Shown here one piece after another: positions 25,001 through 30,442 of a stretch of 64,000 nt of DNA. Numbering within the stretch: the first letter of the stretch is position 1; each line of letters opens with the position of its first letter. A program made the position numbers and the translations under genes. The DNA lies in NCBI RefSeq assembly GCF_001044395.1, contig NZ_JANU01000008.1, positions 1 through 64,000 of the forward strand, given 5' to 3'. The notes beneath the pieces are model-generated. The model was not told the origin of the DNA. It saw only the letters and a list, made by a program, of their open reading frames with translations, and made no database searches. The DNA comes from Caenimonas sp. SL110. Lineage in GTDB: Bacteria > Pseudomonadota > Gammaproteobacteria > Burkholderiales > Burkholderiaceae_C.

Positions 25001-25146
25001 TCTCCAATCGCCTGATTGATGCCGTCGATGAAGAGTTGCCGCACATCCGGGCCGTCCGTCGTGCCCGGTTGTGCCGCCGGGATATTGGATGCGTTGAATT
25101 GGTAGGCAGAGCGCAGGGGCAACTGTGCGCTGGAAGCTGGGGTCAT
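22075..25146 (-). CDS. Giant ankyrin-like 44-residue repeat protein C
   Basis: A 1,023-residue paralogue and the first gene of the three on this strand. It has the shared N-terminal module (LFIDGINQAIGDDARLR, then HLSEPVRRVITQAL), then a unique helical insert near residues 185-290. From about residue 310 there are 15 nearly uniform repeat units with a DNA period of 132 bp; one unit carries an extra codon (IVVVAVKKSD). Unit consensus: GLSPQQVAEIVAAKDSDG followed by TPGLYFALQDGHAAAVTAF and MEGLRGA. The most variable positions are around DSD, YF and QD, as on an ankyrin binding face. Uniformity implies recent repeat amplification or gene conversion. No known catalytic motif. Confidence 0.82.
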   Translation of the reverse strand: MTPASSAQLPLRSAYQFNASNIPAAQPGTTDGPDVRQLFIDGINQAIGDDARLRERYPSQGLAHEDLMALLRERDRLAPMCADTTGTLDLAPHLSEPVRRVITQALRRLGLTVVDRQAQQEAPPVSVHVRAAEMKKPPPDDEDEDDVVGPEMSHLPAVPVNPVAVPAASVNPQLHLPEIEDVLSRHCKQALTEGRDSYRAASRAKDAVVDAVMEGATTVTVDLSAEIVTQLARLGLTCRANVAALPVLPRVAESKDGPELAYALAAVEAARAAEPQQPADIVDAALFGAGPCITQQQIDDSKARKGRDLRADLYVALKDGDGVVVSAIMARLKGAGLSAEQVAEVLGAKDAAGKPGLYWAVGGGHPTAVTAFMDGLRGASLSLDQVADIVAAKRPDGGTGLCFALNDGHAAAVTAFMEGLRGAGLSSQQVADIVAAKDSRGRPSLYLALSNGRSAAVTAFMEGLRGTGLSAQQVAEIVTARRSDGTAGWPIALVNDHTAAVTAFMEGLSRAGLNPQQVADIVAVKDSDGDSVLCTALSSGRAAVVTAFMEGLRAARLSAQQVAEIVAAKNSAGDPCLYSALTEGHAAAVTAYMEGLRGAGLSPQQVAEIVAAKLFDGTPGLYIALQNGQAAAVTAFLEGLRRVGLSPQQVADIVVVAVKKSDGTPGLFFALQDGHAATVTAFMEGLRGAGLSAQQVAEVVAAKDSNGHPGLFFALQEGHAAAVTAFMEGLRGAGLHPQQVGEIVAAKDSDGTPGLRVALQQGQAAAVTAFMDGLRAVGLSPRQVAQIVTANGSDGNPGLYAALLLGHAAAVTAFMEGLRGAGLSPQQVAEIVAAKSFGGNPGLVLALQEAHAAAVTAFMEGLSRAGLSALQVAEIVSAKTSDGIPGLQFALQSGRAAAVTAFMEGLRRLDLSEEQVAEILAAKDSDGNLGLSVALRHGDAPVVTAFMEGLKDAELDLDILKIVRVELPGVSGDFMQRMRLAHTLEAFKQGLLSTHRRSRGLYAGVQINLIAEATSRRIAELRS
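22287..24170 (-). repeat. Tandem 132-bp coding repeats
   Basis: The bases GGCCTTCCATGAACGCCGTC recur at near-exact 132-nt spacing (for example near 22431, 22563, 22695 and 22959) across repeat protein C. Units encode 44 residues each and are more alike at DNA level than those of proteins A and B, so copy number may change by recombination. Confidence 0.85.
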
Positions 25147-25167
25147 GGTGAAAGATCGCTCTTGCAG
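25147..25167 (-). promoter_or_regulatory. Conserved leader box before repeat protein C
   Basis: Reads CTGCAAGAGCGATCTTTCAC on the coding strand directly before the ATG, differing at one or two bases from the other two copies. The remaining 256 nt up to the next gene hold no recognisable gene. Confidence 0.5.
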
Positions 25168-25423
25168 TGGCCGCTCGCGCGGCTGAGAGGTTGGGTACCC
25201 CGCCGTTACTGCAAGCGGGCCGGTAAAGCGTGCCGATCATATTTGAAAACCAATGGATTACTCATGGACGTCGCTGACGCCATAGTTCCCAGAGGTGTGC
25301 AACCCATCTACTTCCGAGCGGTACTAGGTTAGTTGCTACGGTTTAATCTCTGCGTTTAGAAGTTATTGACATGCTCCCAATTGCCGTACCGGCTGAATTG
25401 AACAATTCATAGCCAGCCACACC
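25168..25423. other. Boundary between repeat genes and AT-richer immunity block
   Basis: No gene is visible in these 256 nt. Base composition shifts from GC-rich to clearly AT-richer near 25230-25250. A short stretch around 25200-25235 vaguely resembles the higA relic. No insertion-sequence ends or target duplications were recognised. Confidence 0.4.
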
Positions 25424-25795
25424 TCAAGGCAAATGTTGATAAAACTCGCGGTTCTCCCAGTCATCGCTGTAGGCCGCAATCACCTTTTCAGACGGCGCAC
25501 CCGTTGCAATGGCATCAGGCATAGCTAGGAGCTGTGCATCCATCCATTGGCGAACATTCGGCCACCGAAGCCTGTGCATCAGGTAGGCAATCGGCTCATC
25601 ACTCACTTTGTGATCTCTGAAGAGAGTTATCAACAAATCTTCGAACTGAGGCTGTAGTTGTGGAGCACTCGCCATGAGTGCAAGAACGCGCAAATAATTT
25701 GGCTCGGCCAGTTCGAATGAGAAATCTGTATTCAGCACATTCTCTGCGCGCAGCAACTCGTCTCTTACTTGTGTGATCAATTCAGCGGAATCCAT
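25424..25795 (-). CDS. Unknown small acidic protein, likely immunity protein
   Basis: A 123-residue protein of unknown family, acidic and helical (DSAELITQVRDELLRAENVL opening, EPIAYLMHRLRWPNVRQWMD in the middle). GGGGAGGAAG immediately before the ATG is a strong ribosome site and fixes the start. It sits at the far end of a row of small, same-strand genes behind an RHS toxin, two of which are barstar-like, so an immunity role is likely by position. Base composition is lower in GC than surrounding core genes. Confidence 0.65.
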   Translation of the reverse strand: MDSAELITQVRDELLRAENVLNTDFSFELAEPNYLRVLALMASAPQLQPQFEDLLITLFRDHKVSDEPIAYLMHRLRWPNVRQWMDAQLLAMPDAIATGAPSEKVIAAYSDDWENREFYQHLP

Positions 25796-25883
25796 CTTCC
25801 TCCCCTTGTCATTACACGTGCAAAGGGATCGCGAGATGGTCCAAGCCCGCAGGCGCTCAAGGGGCTCAGTAATCGGTTTAGAT

Positions 25884-26276
25884 TCATCTCGAAGTGGCCC
25901 CCACGAGATCCAGAATCCTGTCCCTATCAGCATCTCTGAACACAGCGACTATCTCGTGCGGCTCATCGGTTCGCCAGTCAGCAATCGCGTCTCGCAAAAC
26001 TTCGAGGTACACGGTCAGCTCCGCGTCCGGCAATCTGGGCAGATCGCTATGGACAATGCATATCTCTCTCTCGGCAATCCATGCTAAATCTCGCAAGCAA
26101 TCGAAAAGCGCGTTCCAGTTATTTCCGAAGTAATCGGGAAATTTAAGCTCCTCGGCCAAAGCCTTGAGAAGCTCCTGCGCCGACTGGATGCCGGACGGCA
26201 AAGTTGCGATCAATCTTCCATCCGAAGGGACAGGTGTCGAAGCCGGCATAAAAATGAAGTTTCGTAGGATCTGCAT
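25884..26276 (-). CDS. Barstar-family protein (RNase inhibitor / immunity)
   Basis: A 130-residue barstar-like protein. The hallmark is KFPDYFGNNWNALFDCLRDL at about residues 45-64, the segment that in barstar packs against the barnase active site. Strand LIATLPSGIQSAQELLKAL precedes it. Proteins of this family bind and block barnase-type ribonucleases. No matching barnase toxin is left nearby, so it is an orphan immunity gene. The start could also be the internal ATG at residue 10 (MPASTPVP); neither has a strong ribosome site. Confidence 0.85.
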   Translation of the reverse strand: MQILRNFIFMPASTPVPSDGRLIATLPSGIQSAQELLKALAEELKFPDYFGNNWNALFDCLRDLAWIAEREICIVHSDLPRLPDAELTVYLEVLRDAIADWRTDEPHEIVAVFRDADRDRILDLVGATSR

Positions 26277-26491
26277 TCGTCCGCTGATTCAAACTGAGGC
26301 CTGCAGAGGCAGGCTTGTAAAACATCTCTCCTCTGCGCCAGTCGTCCAGTCTGAACGCACGCTCGTTGGACGCGCTACATGGCTTGACATCACGCCTGAT
26401 CGCGATCAACCCGCCCTTGGCTCCAGTTTCGGCAGCGAAAGACCCGATGGCGGTCACCTCGCGTGCGCCAGTCGCAGTTCTCTCAACTAAC

Positions 26492-26815
26492 CTACAAACC
26501 TAACGCGAGCAATCTATCAAGTGTTCCTCGGACCTCGTCTAATGGCATGGCAACGTACCGCGCCAACTCGCTTTCGTGCCCGTGCGGATAGCCGAGAAGA
26601 TTGTTGAGTGAGCCGACAACTGCACAGCCAACGTCATCCTCAGACATCGCCCCAGCGGGCCACTCATTCAGAACGGCGCGAACCAATCCACGGTTCACTC
26701 CGAAGAGAGCTTCGAATTCCCACTCTGGAAAGAACGGCCCGTCAACCGCCGCCTGGAGACATTGCTTGACAGTCTCGATGTCGGCTTGCGACAGCGTTTG
26801 ACTTAAATTGAACAT
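26492..26815 (-). CDS. Unknown small protein, likely immunity protein
   Basis: A 107-residue protein. It opens MFNLSQTLSQADIETVKQCL and continues with FFPEWEFEALFGVNRGLVRAVL and LNNLLGYPHGHESELARY. Acidic and helical, with no signal peptide. The pattern resembles small conserved proteins that accompany polymorphic toxins, but I do not recognise the family. Same strand as the neighbouring barstar-like genes. The 215 nt between it and the upstream-coordinate barstar gene contain only an unassigned open frame. Confidence 0.65.
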   Translation of the reverse strand: MFNLSQTLSQADIETVKQCLQAAVDGPFFPEWEFEALFGVNRGLVRAVLNEWPAGAMSEDDVGCAVVGSLNNLLGYPHGHESELARYVAMPLDEVRGTLDRLLALGL

Positions 26816-26848
26816 TGAGATTTCCGGATTTCGCTCAGGTCATGCCTA

Positions 26849-27148
26849 TTACGGCGAAATGATCACGGTCGCCCTAGTGGGAAACCGCTTCGCGGCGTCA
26901 ATGAATGTGTCCCGGAGAACTTCAGCGCTTTGCCCGAATCGCGCGCGACTTGAGTTAAACGAGGCCCAAGTCACCTCTACCGACTGCTGCGAATACAGCA
27001 GGTCTGTCAGGCTGTCCCAAAGTGCGTCCGCGTTGCCACCGTAGTAGTCGGGAAAATTGAGTCGCTCTTGGATCCAGCGATGAAGTTCATCGATTGAATC
27101 AAATCTATCGCCGTCGATCGCCAGGAGGATAGGTTTATCAGTCATCAT
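26849..27148 (-). CDS. Barstar-family protein, second copy
   Basis: A 99-residue barstar-like protein with the hallmark LNFPDYYGGNADALWDSLTDLL near residues 30-51 and the usual leading strand PILLAIDGDRFDSIDELHRW. Shorter than the other copy and quite different in sequence, so the two probably block different barnase-type toxins. A GAAG purine tract supports starting at the ATG at 27148; a GTG at 27166 is also possible and would leave only a 6-nt gap to the preceding gene. Confidence 0.85.
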   Translation of the reverse strand: MMTDKPILLAIDGDRFDSIDELHRWIQERLNFPDYYGGNADALWDSLTDLLYSQQSVEVTWASFNSSRARFGQSAEVLRDTFIDAAKRFPTRATVIISP

Positions 27149-27172
27149 TTCACTTCGACCAGCCACGTCGTA

Positions 27173-27505
27173 CTACCCCGATCGACCTTCGTTGGCTGTG
27201 TCGATGCCTTGATGACACATTTCATCAGCCACCTCGACCAAGTGGTCAATGACTAAGATGGTCTCGGCTTTGTATACCTGGTTCCACTTATCAAGCCACT
27301 CCTTGGGGCGACCGTCTGCCTCCCAGTCCGCCAACGCGGTCGCGTTCACGATTTCCAACTCAAACCATGCGGCTCTGTAGTTTCTAAGAGCCACTGTGTC
27401 AGTGCAATCGGAGAACAAGTGCTCCGTGAATCTGGTGAAGTCTGCAACCGCAAAGATGCTGTCGCTCGCCGAGTTTGCAATTCGATGTAGTTCCTGCAAG
27501 TTCAT
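27173..27505 (-). CDS. Unknown small protein, likely immunity protein
   Basis: A 110-residue acidic helical protein (NLQELHRIANSASDSIFAVA, then ALADWEADGRPKEWLDKWNQ). A good ribosome site, GGGAGG, precedes the ATG. Its start is one base from the stop of a relic open frame that looks like a toxin C-terminus (27507-27692), which is exactly the order toxin then immunity. It therefore probably protects against that lost toxin. Family not recognised. Confidence 0.65.
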   Translation of the reverse strand: MNLQELHRIANSASDSIFAVADFTRFTEHLFSDCTDTVALRNYRAAWFELEIVNATALADWEADGRPKEWLDKWNQVYKAETILVIDHLVEVADEMCHQGIDTANEGRSG

Positions 27506-27506
27506 A

Positions 27507-27692
27507 TCACCTCCCTCCGTGCATGACGGTAATCACTTTACCTTGAGCATTGAGTACCACGGTTACATTGTTAATTGGATCGAAGTGGACGCTTGTTCCG
27601 AAACGCGACGCAGTTGCTGTGAGTAGCTCACCGACTTTTCGGTGCGGGTGCAATTGAGGCGATCGCACCGTCCGGAAACGGCAAAACCTTCG
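27507..27692 (-). pseudogene. Relic of a toxin C-terminus
   Basis: A 61-codon open frame with no start codon. The last 41 residues look protein-like (ELLTATASRFGTSVHFDPI, then NNVTVVLNAQGKVITVMHGG) and have the strand-rich ending seen in RHS/CdiA toxin tips. It ends one base before the downstream immunity-type ATG. Upstream an in-frame stop cuts it off. I read it as the remains of a displaced toxin cassette. Confidence 0.45.
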
Positions 27693-27790
27693 TCATGCGG
27701 ATCAAGTTTGACAATGACGAGACGAAGGACATTCATGGTCCGGGCGGCGTCATTCGTCCCGAAGGGATGGCGAGCATCTGATGGTCGACA

Positions 27791-28822
27791 CTATGTGTCC
27801 AACATGTCCCAGTCATCCCCAAGTGCCCAGCGTAGTGCGGACAGCTTGCCGTTAATCATTCCCCACTCAAAGTCGTCCCAAGGGCCGATGTTTCCCATTC
27901 CGAGTTGACGTTCCGTTCTCACACGCGCAGCGACAGCCCGCCTCCAAACGGTGTCAATTGTGGTGTTCTGATAGTCCTTGTTGCGCTCCCACTCTTGCGG
28001 ACTAACGATCCTGTGTTCCCCTCTCTTGATTCGGTGGTCAACGTTCAGGTGCCTGTTGTACCAAACCTGTCTCCAGAGCAGTTCAAGTGCATCCTGAATC
28101 TCTTTTAGTCCGCGCGGTTCTTCATTGAACGTGTACTCCCACAGGAGTTGTCGCGTGACGTTGGGAGCAACGCGGTTCACTAGGTCACCGAGCTGTATGA
28201 AGTAAAGCGACTTGATCTTCGTGAAGCTGGACGCGAGATCGGGATGAGGAAGCTTTTGATTGTTGTGGGCGCTGAAGTCGTTCTTGTTGTGCGTAACGAA
28301 TGCGAACCGCTCGCGCGCACCACCGCGCTCGACGCACATTCTGTAGGTCTCAATGATGATTGCGTCTGCTATCGAATTCTTGTTCTCGTGGTGACATGGC
28401 CCTTGCCGCTGGAGCGCCCTCTCGGCAGCTCGCATCTTCGCTTCACTTGCTGTCTCAAGAACCCCCGCTCGATCAAGAATCTTTGCGATGGAATCCAACG
28501 TTGCTGCGGCTGCGCCACCTATCAATGGCAGCTTGTGGTTCACGTCATCCAGCTGAGTCAAGAGCTGCTTCTTCGCTACGGAGTCAGTGCCGACCTTTTT
28601 GATCGCCTCTTTAACCTGCTGAAAGTGGGTTGCAAGGCCTTTGGCGCTTGTCTTTTCGATGCGTTCTCTGTTCTTGTGAAACTCGTCGTGGACAACTCGC
28701 GGCACGATGAGTTTCAGCGCACCGTTGTCGATGAAATCTTCCAAAACGCGCAGCAAGGGAGCCTGCTTGCTGTCAGCAGCTAGATCGAGCCAAACGCTAG
28801 TGTCGATCAGTACATGGAACAT
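27791..28822 (-). CDS. PIN-domain protein (VapC-like, long form)
   Basis: A 343-residue protein with an N-terminal PIN-type nuclease fold. The first acidic strand is HVLIDTSVWLDLAADS, a helical insertion covers about residues 60-130, and the second acidic cluster is KNSIADAIIIETYRMC with the strand FAFVTHNKNDFSAH. The C-terminal 120 residues are a separate helical region of unknown role. No antitoxin lies beside it. The start has a perfect AGGAGG ribosome site. Long stand-alone PIN proteins of this kind often occur in defence islands; activity here is inferred only. Confidence 0.8.
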   Translation of the reverse strand: MFHVLIDTSVWLDLAADSKQAPLLRVLEDFIDNGALKLIVPRVVHDEFHKNRERIEKTSAKGLATHFQQVKEAIKKVGTDSVAKKQLLTQLDDVNHKLPLIGGAAAATLDSIAKILDRAGVLETASEAKMRAAERALQRQGPCHHENKNSIADAIIIETYRMCVERGGARERFAFVTHNKNDFSAHNNQKLPHPDLASSFTKIKSLYFIQLGDLVNRVAPNVTRQLLWEYTFNEEPRGLKEIQDALELLWRQVWYNRHLNVDHRIKRGEHRIVSPQEWERNKDYQNTTIDTVWRRAVAARVRTERQLGMGNIGPWDDFEWGMINGKLSALRWALGDDWDMLDT

Positions 28823-28888
28823 GAAGGCCTCCTGAGGGGAATGCTAACCCGCGTCTGATACCCTTCCATTTCCGCACAGGAGGGGACC
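28823..28888. promoter_or_regulatory. Divergent intergenic region
   Basis: Sixty-six nucleotides between two divergent genes. It holds both ribosome sites (AGGAGG on the minus strand, AGGAGGGG on the plus strand) and must contain both promoters. I could not place reliable -35/-10 boxes. Confidence 0.45.
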
Positions 28889-29281
28889 ATGCACGTAACA
28901 CCTTTCAGAGCCTCGACCAAGTATGCAGACTTCAAGGGCACGTCCAGCATGGACGAAAGCGACAAGACCGGCCCGCGAGAGTTCTTAAAGTCCAAGGACC
29001 TTCTGCCAGAGGGCGAGTTCCTGCTTGGAATCGACGTTGACACCATGGAGCTACACGGCAAATACAAAGATCCTCTCTCGGTCACGTTCTATTTTGCGCA
29101 GCCCGGCGACCACGACAACGTGAAAGCAATGATCGAGGCCAGCAAAGGGCCGATCATGGTCCGTAGGGTTCAAGTGGACATCGAACTTACAGAATTCATG
29201 GCAATGTTCAAGCGCTTCTCCGTGGCTTTCTCGTCGCACGGCATGCTTGAAGGCCACGAAATCACGTACTTGGACTACTGA
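28889..29281 (+). CDS. Unknown 130-residue protein
   Basis: Unrecognised. The sequence has an alternating strand-helix pattern (GEFLLGIDVDTMELHGKY, SVTFYFAQPGDHDNVKAMIEA, FMAMFKRFSVAFSSHGMLEG) and no signal or membrane segment. A very strong AGGAGGGG ribosome site lies four to five bases before the ATG. It is on the strand opposite to the immunity genes. Its stop shares one base with the ATG of a broken lipoprotein gene, so the two once formed an operon. Confidence 0.65.
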   Translation: MHVTPFRASTKYADFKGTSSMDESDKTGPREFLKSKDLLPEGEFLLGIDVDTMELHGKYKDPLSVTFYFAQPGDHDNVKAMIEASKGPIMVRRVQVDIELTEFMAMFKRFSVAFSSHGMLEGHEITYLDY

Positions 29282-29465
29282 TGCTTCGCCTCGCGTTCTT
29301 GTTTGGCGCGGTGCCCCCCGTGGCTGCGGTGGAAGCATCGAGCCCTACACGCTGTACCGCAACAGCGTCATGGACGCGAACATGCGCAGCCACGTAGGCT
29401 CATTCGACGGAGCGGACGGCGACAAGTACAACAACGAAAACTGCAACGTTGCAGCAAACCTGTTT
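29281..29465 (+). pseudogene. Frameshifted, truncated small lipoprotein gene
   Basis: Starts MLRLAFLFGAV, a signal-peptide-like opening. A shift in the CCCCCC run near 29312 then moves the good frame by one base, after which it reads RGCGGSIEPYTLYRNSVMDA and continues ADGDKYNNENCNVAANLF. The GC after the shift would be the lipid-attachment site. The YRNS...NCxxAxxLF pattern is found in a widespread small conserved protein of proteobacteria. The homologous part stops at 29465 without the usual C-terminus, so the gene is both shifted and cut. Confidence 0.6.
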
Positions 29466-29519
29466 CCCCCCGTTCTGCTCAGCCGCGATGCGGTTGTGCG
29501 ATTGCTAACGCGCCGGTGC

Positions 29520-29969
29520 CTATACCCCCGACCGCCTGACAAGCATGTAGGCCGTCTGACGAGCCTTCTGGGGCATCGCTTTATTGATGCTGAAGCTTCT
29601 AAGTTCCGACTCCAATTTATCGACGGGAGCCTCGTTTGCACCGAGCCATTCAAGCGCTCTTTGGGGCCAGTATCCTGAGAATGACGTGTGAAACACGACC
29701 TTCAAGACCATTTCGAGAGGAAATGTTTCTGCAGCTTCTGCCAAGGTCGGAGTCAAGCCTTTCAGAAAGCTATAAAACTTGCGGGGATCCGCCTCAAGAA
29801 CAGGGATCGCGAGGATACAAGTTTGCTCATTATTGAGTGGGCTGACTTTTCCCAAGGACTCTACTTGCCACTCATGGCGATCATTGATGCCGAGTCGCCG
29901 GCCATCCATTTCAACCAGCCACACATAGGGCTTAGAAACGTGGGGAGGAACCATAAAAGAAATTTGCAT
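29520..29969 (-). CDS. Unknown protein, likely immunity protein
   Basis: A 149-residue protein without a recognised family. It opens MQISFMVPPHVSKPYVWLVE and ends with a helical basic tail (INKAMPQKARQTAYMLVRR). The start at 29969 is preferred over 29981 because GGAG lies six bases before it. It is next to the CdiI-like gene and on the same strand, in an AT-richer block, so an immunity function is likely from context only. Confidence 0.6.
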   Translation of the reverse strand: MQISFMVPPHVSKPYVWLVEMDGRRLGINDRHEWQVESLGKVSPLNNEQTCILAIPVLEADPRKFYSFLKGLTPTLAEAAETFPLEMVLKVVFHTSFSGYWPQRALEWLGANEAPVDKLESELRSFSINKAMPQKARQTAYMLVRRSGV

Positions 29970-30139
29970 TACCAACTCCATGACCCGTGAATGACCGTGC
30001 CGCCAATTCGACCACTAAACCACTGTGGAACTGAGTCCGAATCTCAGCGGTCCAGTTCTGTCCGAAGTGGCCGCTATTTTCGGTGGTGATGAACGGACAG
30101 GTTGTCTGCGGCGCCCGTCTCCGGATTGCCTGAACAGCA
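29970..30139 (-). other. Possible toxin remnant between immunity genes
   Basis: One minus-strand frame contains a protein-like run (TENSGHFGQNWTAEIRTQF, then HSGLVVELAARSFTGHG) lying just before the downstream immunity gene and running on into it. It has no start of its own. It may be the C-terminal end of a displaced toxin cassette. Confidence 0.35.
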
Positions 30140-30442
30140 TCAATCCTTGGCACGTAGAAATTCAGCCAAGCGCGTACGGATCTGATCCAGCCATTGTCGA
30201 TAGCTAACCCCTTCACACGCTGGATCAAAGGAGTTTCCCAAGGCAGAAAGCGTCCTCGGGATTTCTTCATCGCTCTGCTGCAATACCACTGCGAGTTCAG
30301 CCTGAACCTTTGGAACATCTTCCAAGGGCCATTCGGAAAGGTACCGATCAAGCACCCCGACCGAGGATGTGGCGTCGTCCGCCCAATCCTGATGAAAATA
30401 TCCACCAATCAGCTCTTCAAGATTTGGAAACGTCGTGCTCAT
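30140..30442 (-). CDS. CdiI-like immunity protein (cognate to RHS tip)
   Basis: A 100-residue protein of the contact-dependent-inhibition immunity type. The hallmark is the opening FPNLEELIGGYFHQDWADD, followed by acidic helices (VGVLDRYLSEWPLEDVPKVQ). Its ATG overlaps the stop of the giant RHS gene by four bases (ATGA), the classic position of a cognate immunity gene. It should bind and neutralise the RNase A-like C-terminal toxin of that protein. Confidence 0.88.
   Translation of the reverse strand: MSTTFPNLEELIGGYFHQDWADDATSSVGVLDRYLSEWPLEDVPKVQAELAVVLQQSDEEIPRTLSALGNSFDPACEGVSYRQWLDQIRTRLAEFLRAKD

Noticed and set aside
26143-26457. 104-residue minus-strand frame overlapping the first barstar-like gene
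   Set aside because: Partly plausible (FRLDDWRRGEMFYKPASAGL) but overlaps the barstar gene in another frame by over 100 nt and has no ribosome site; at most a relic.
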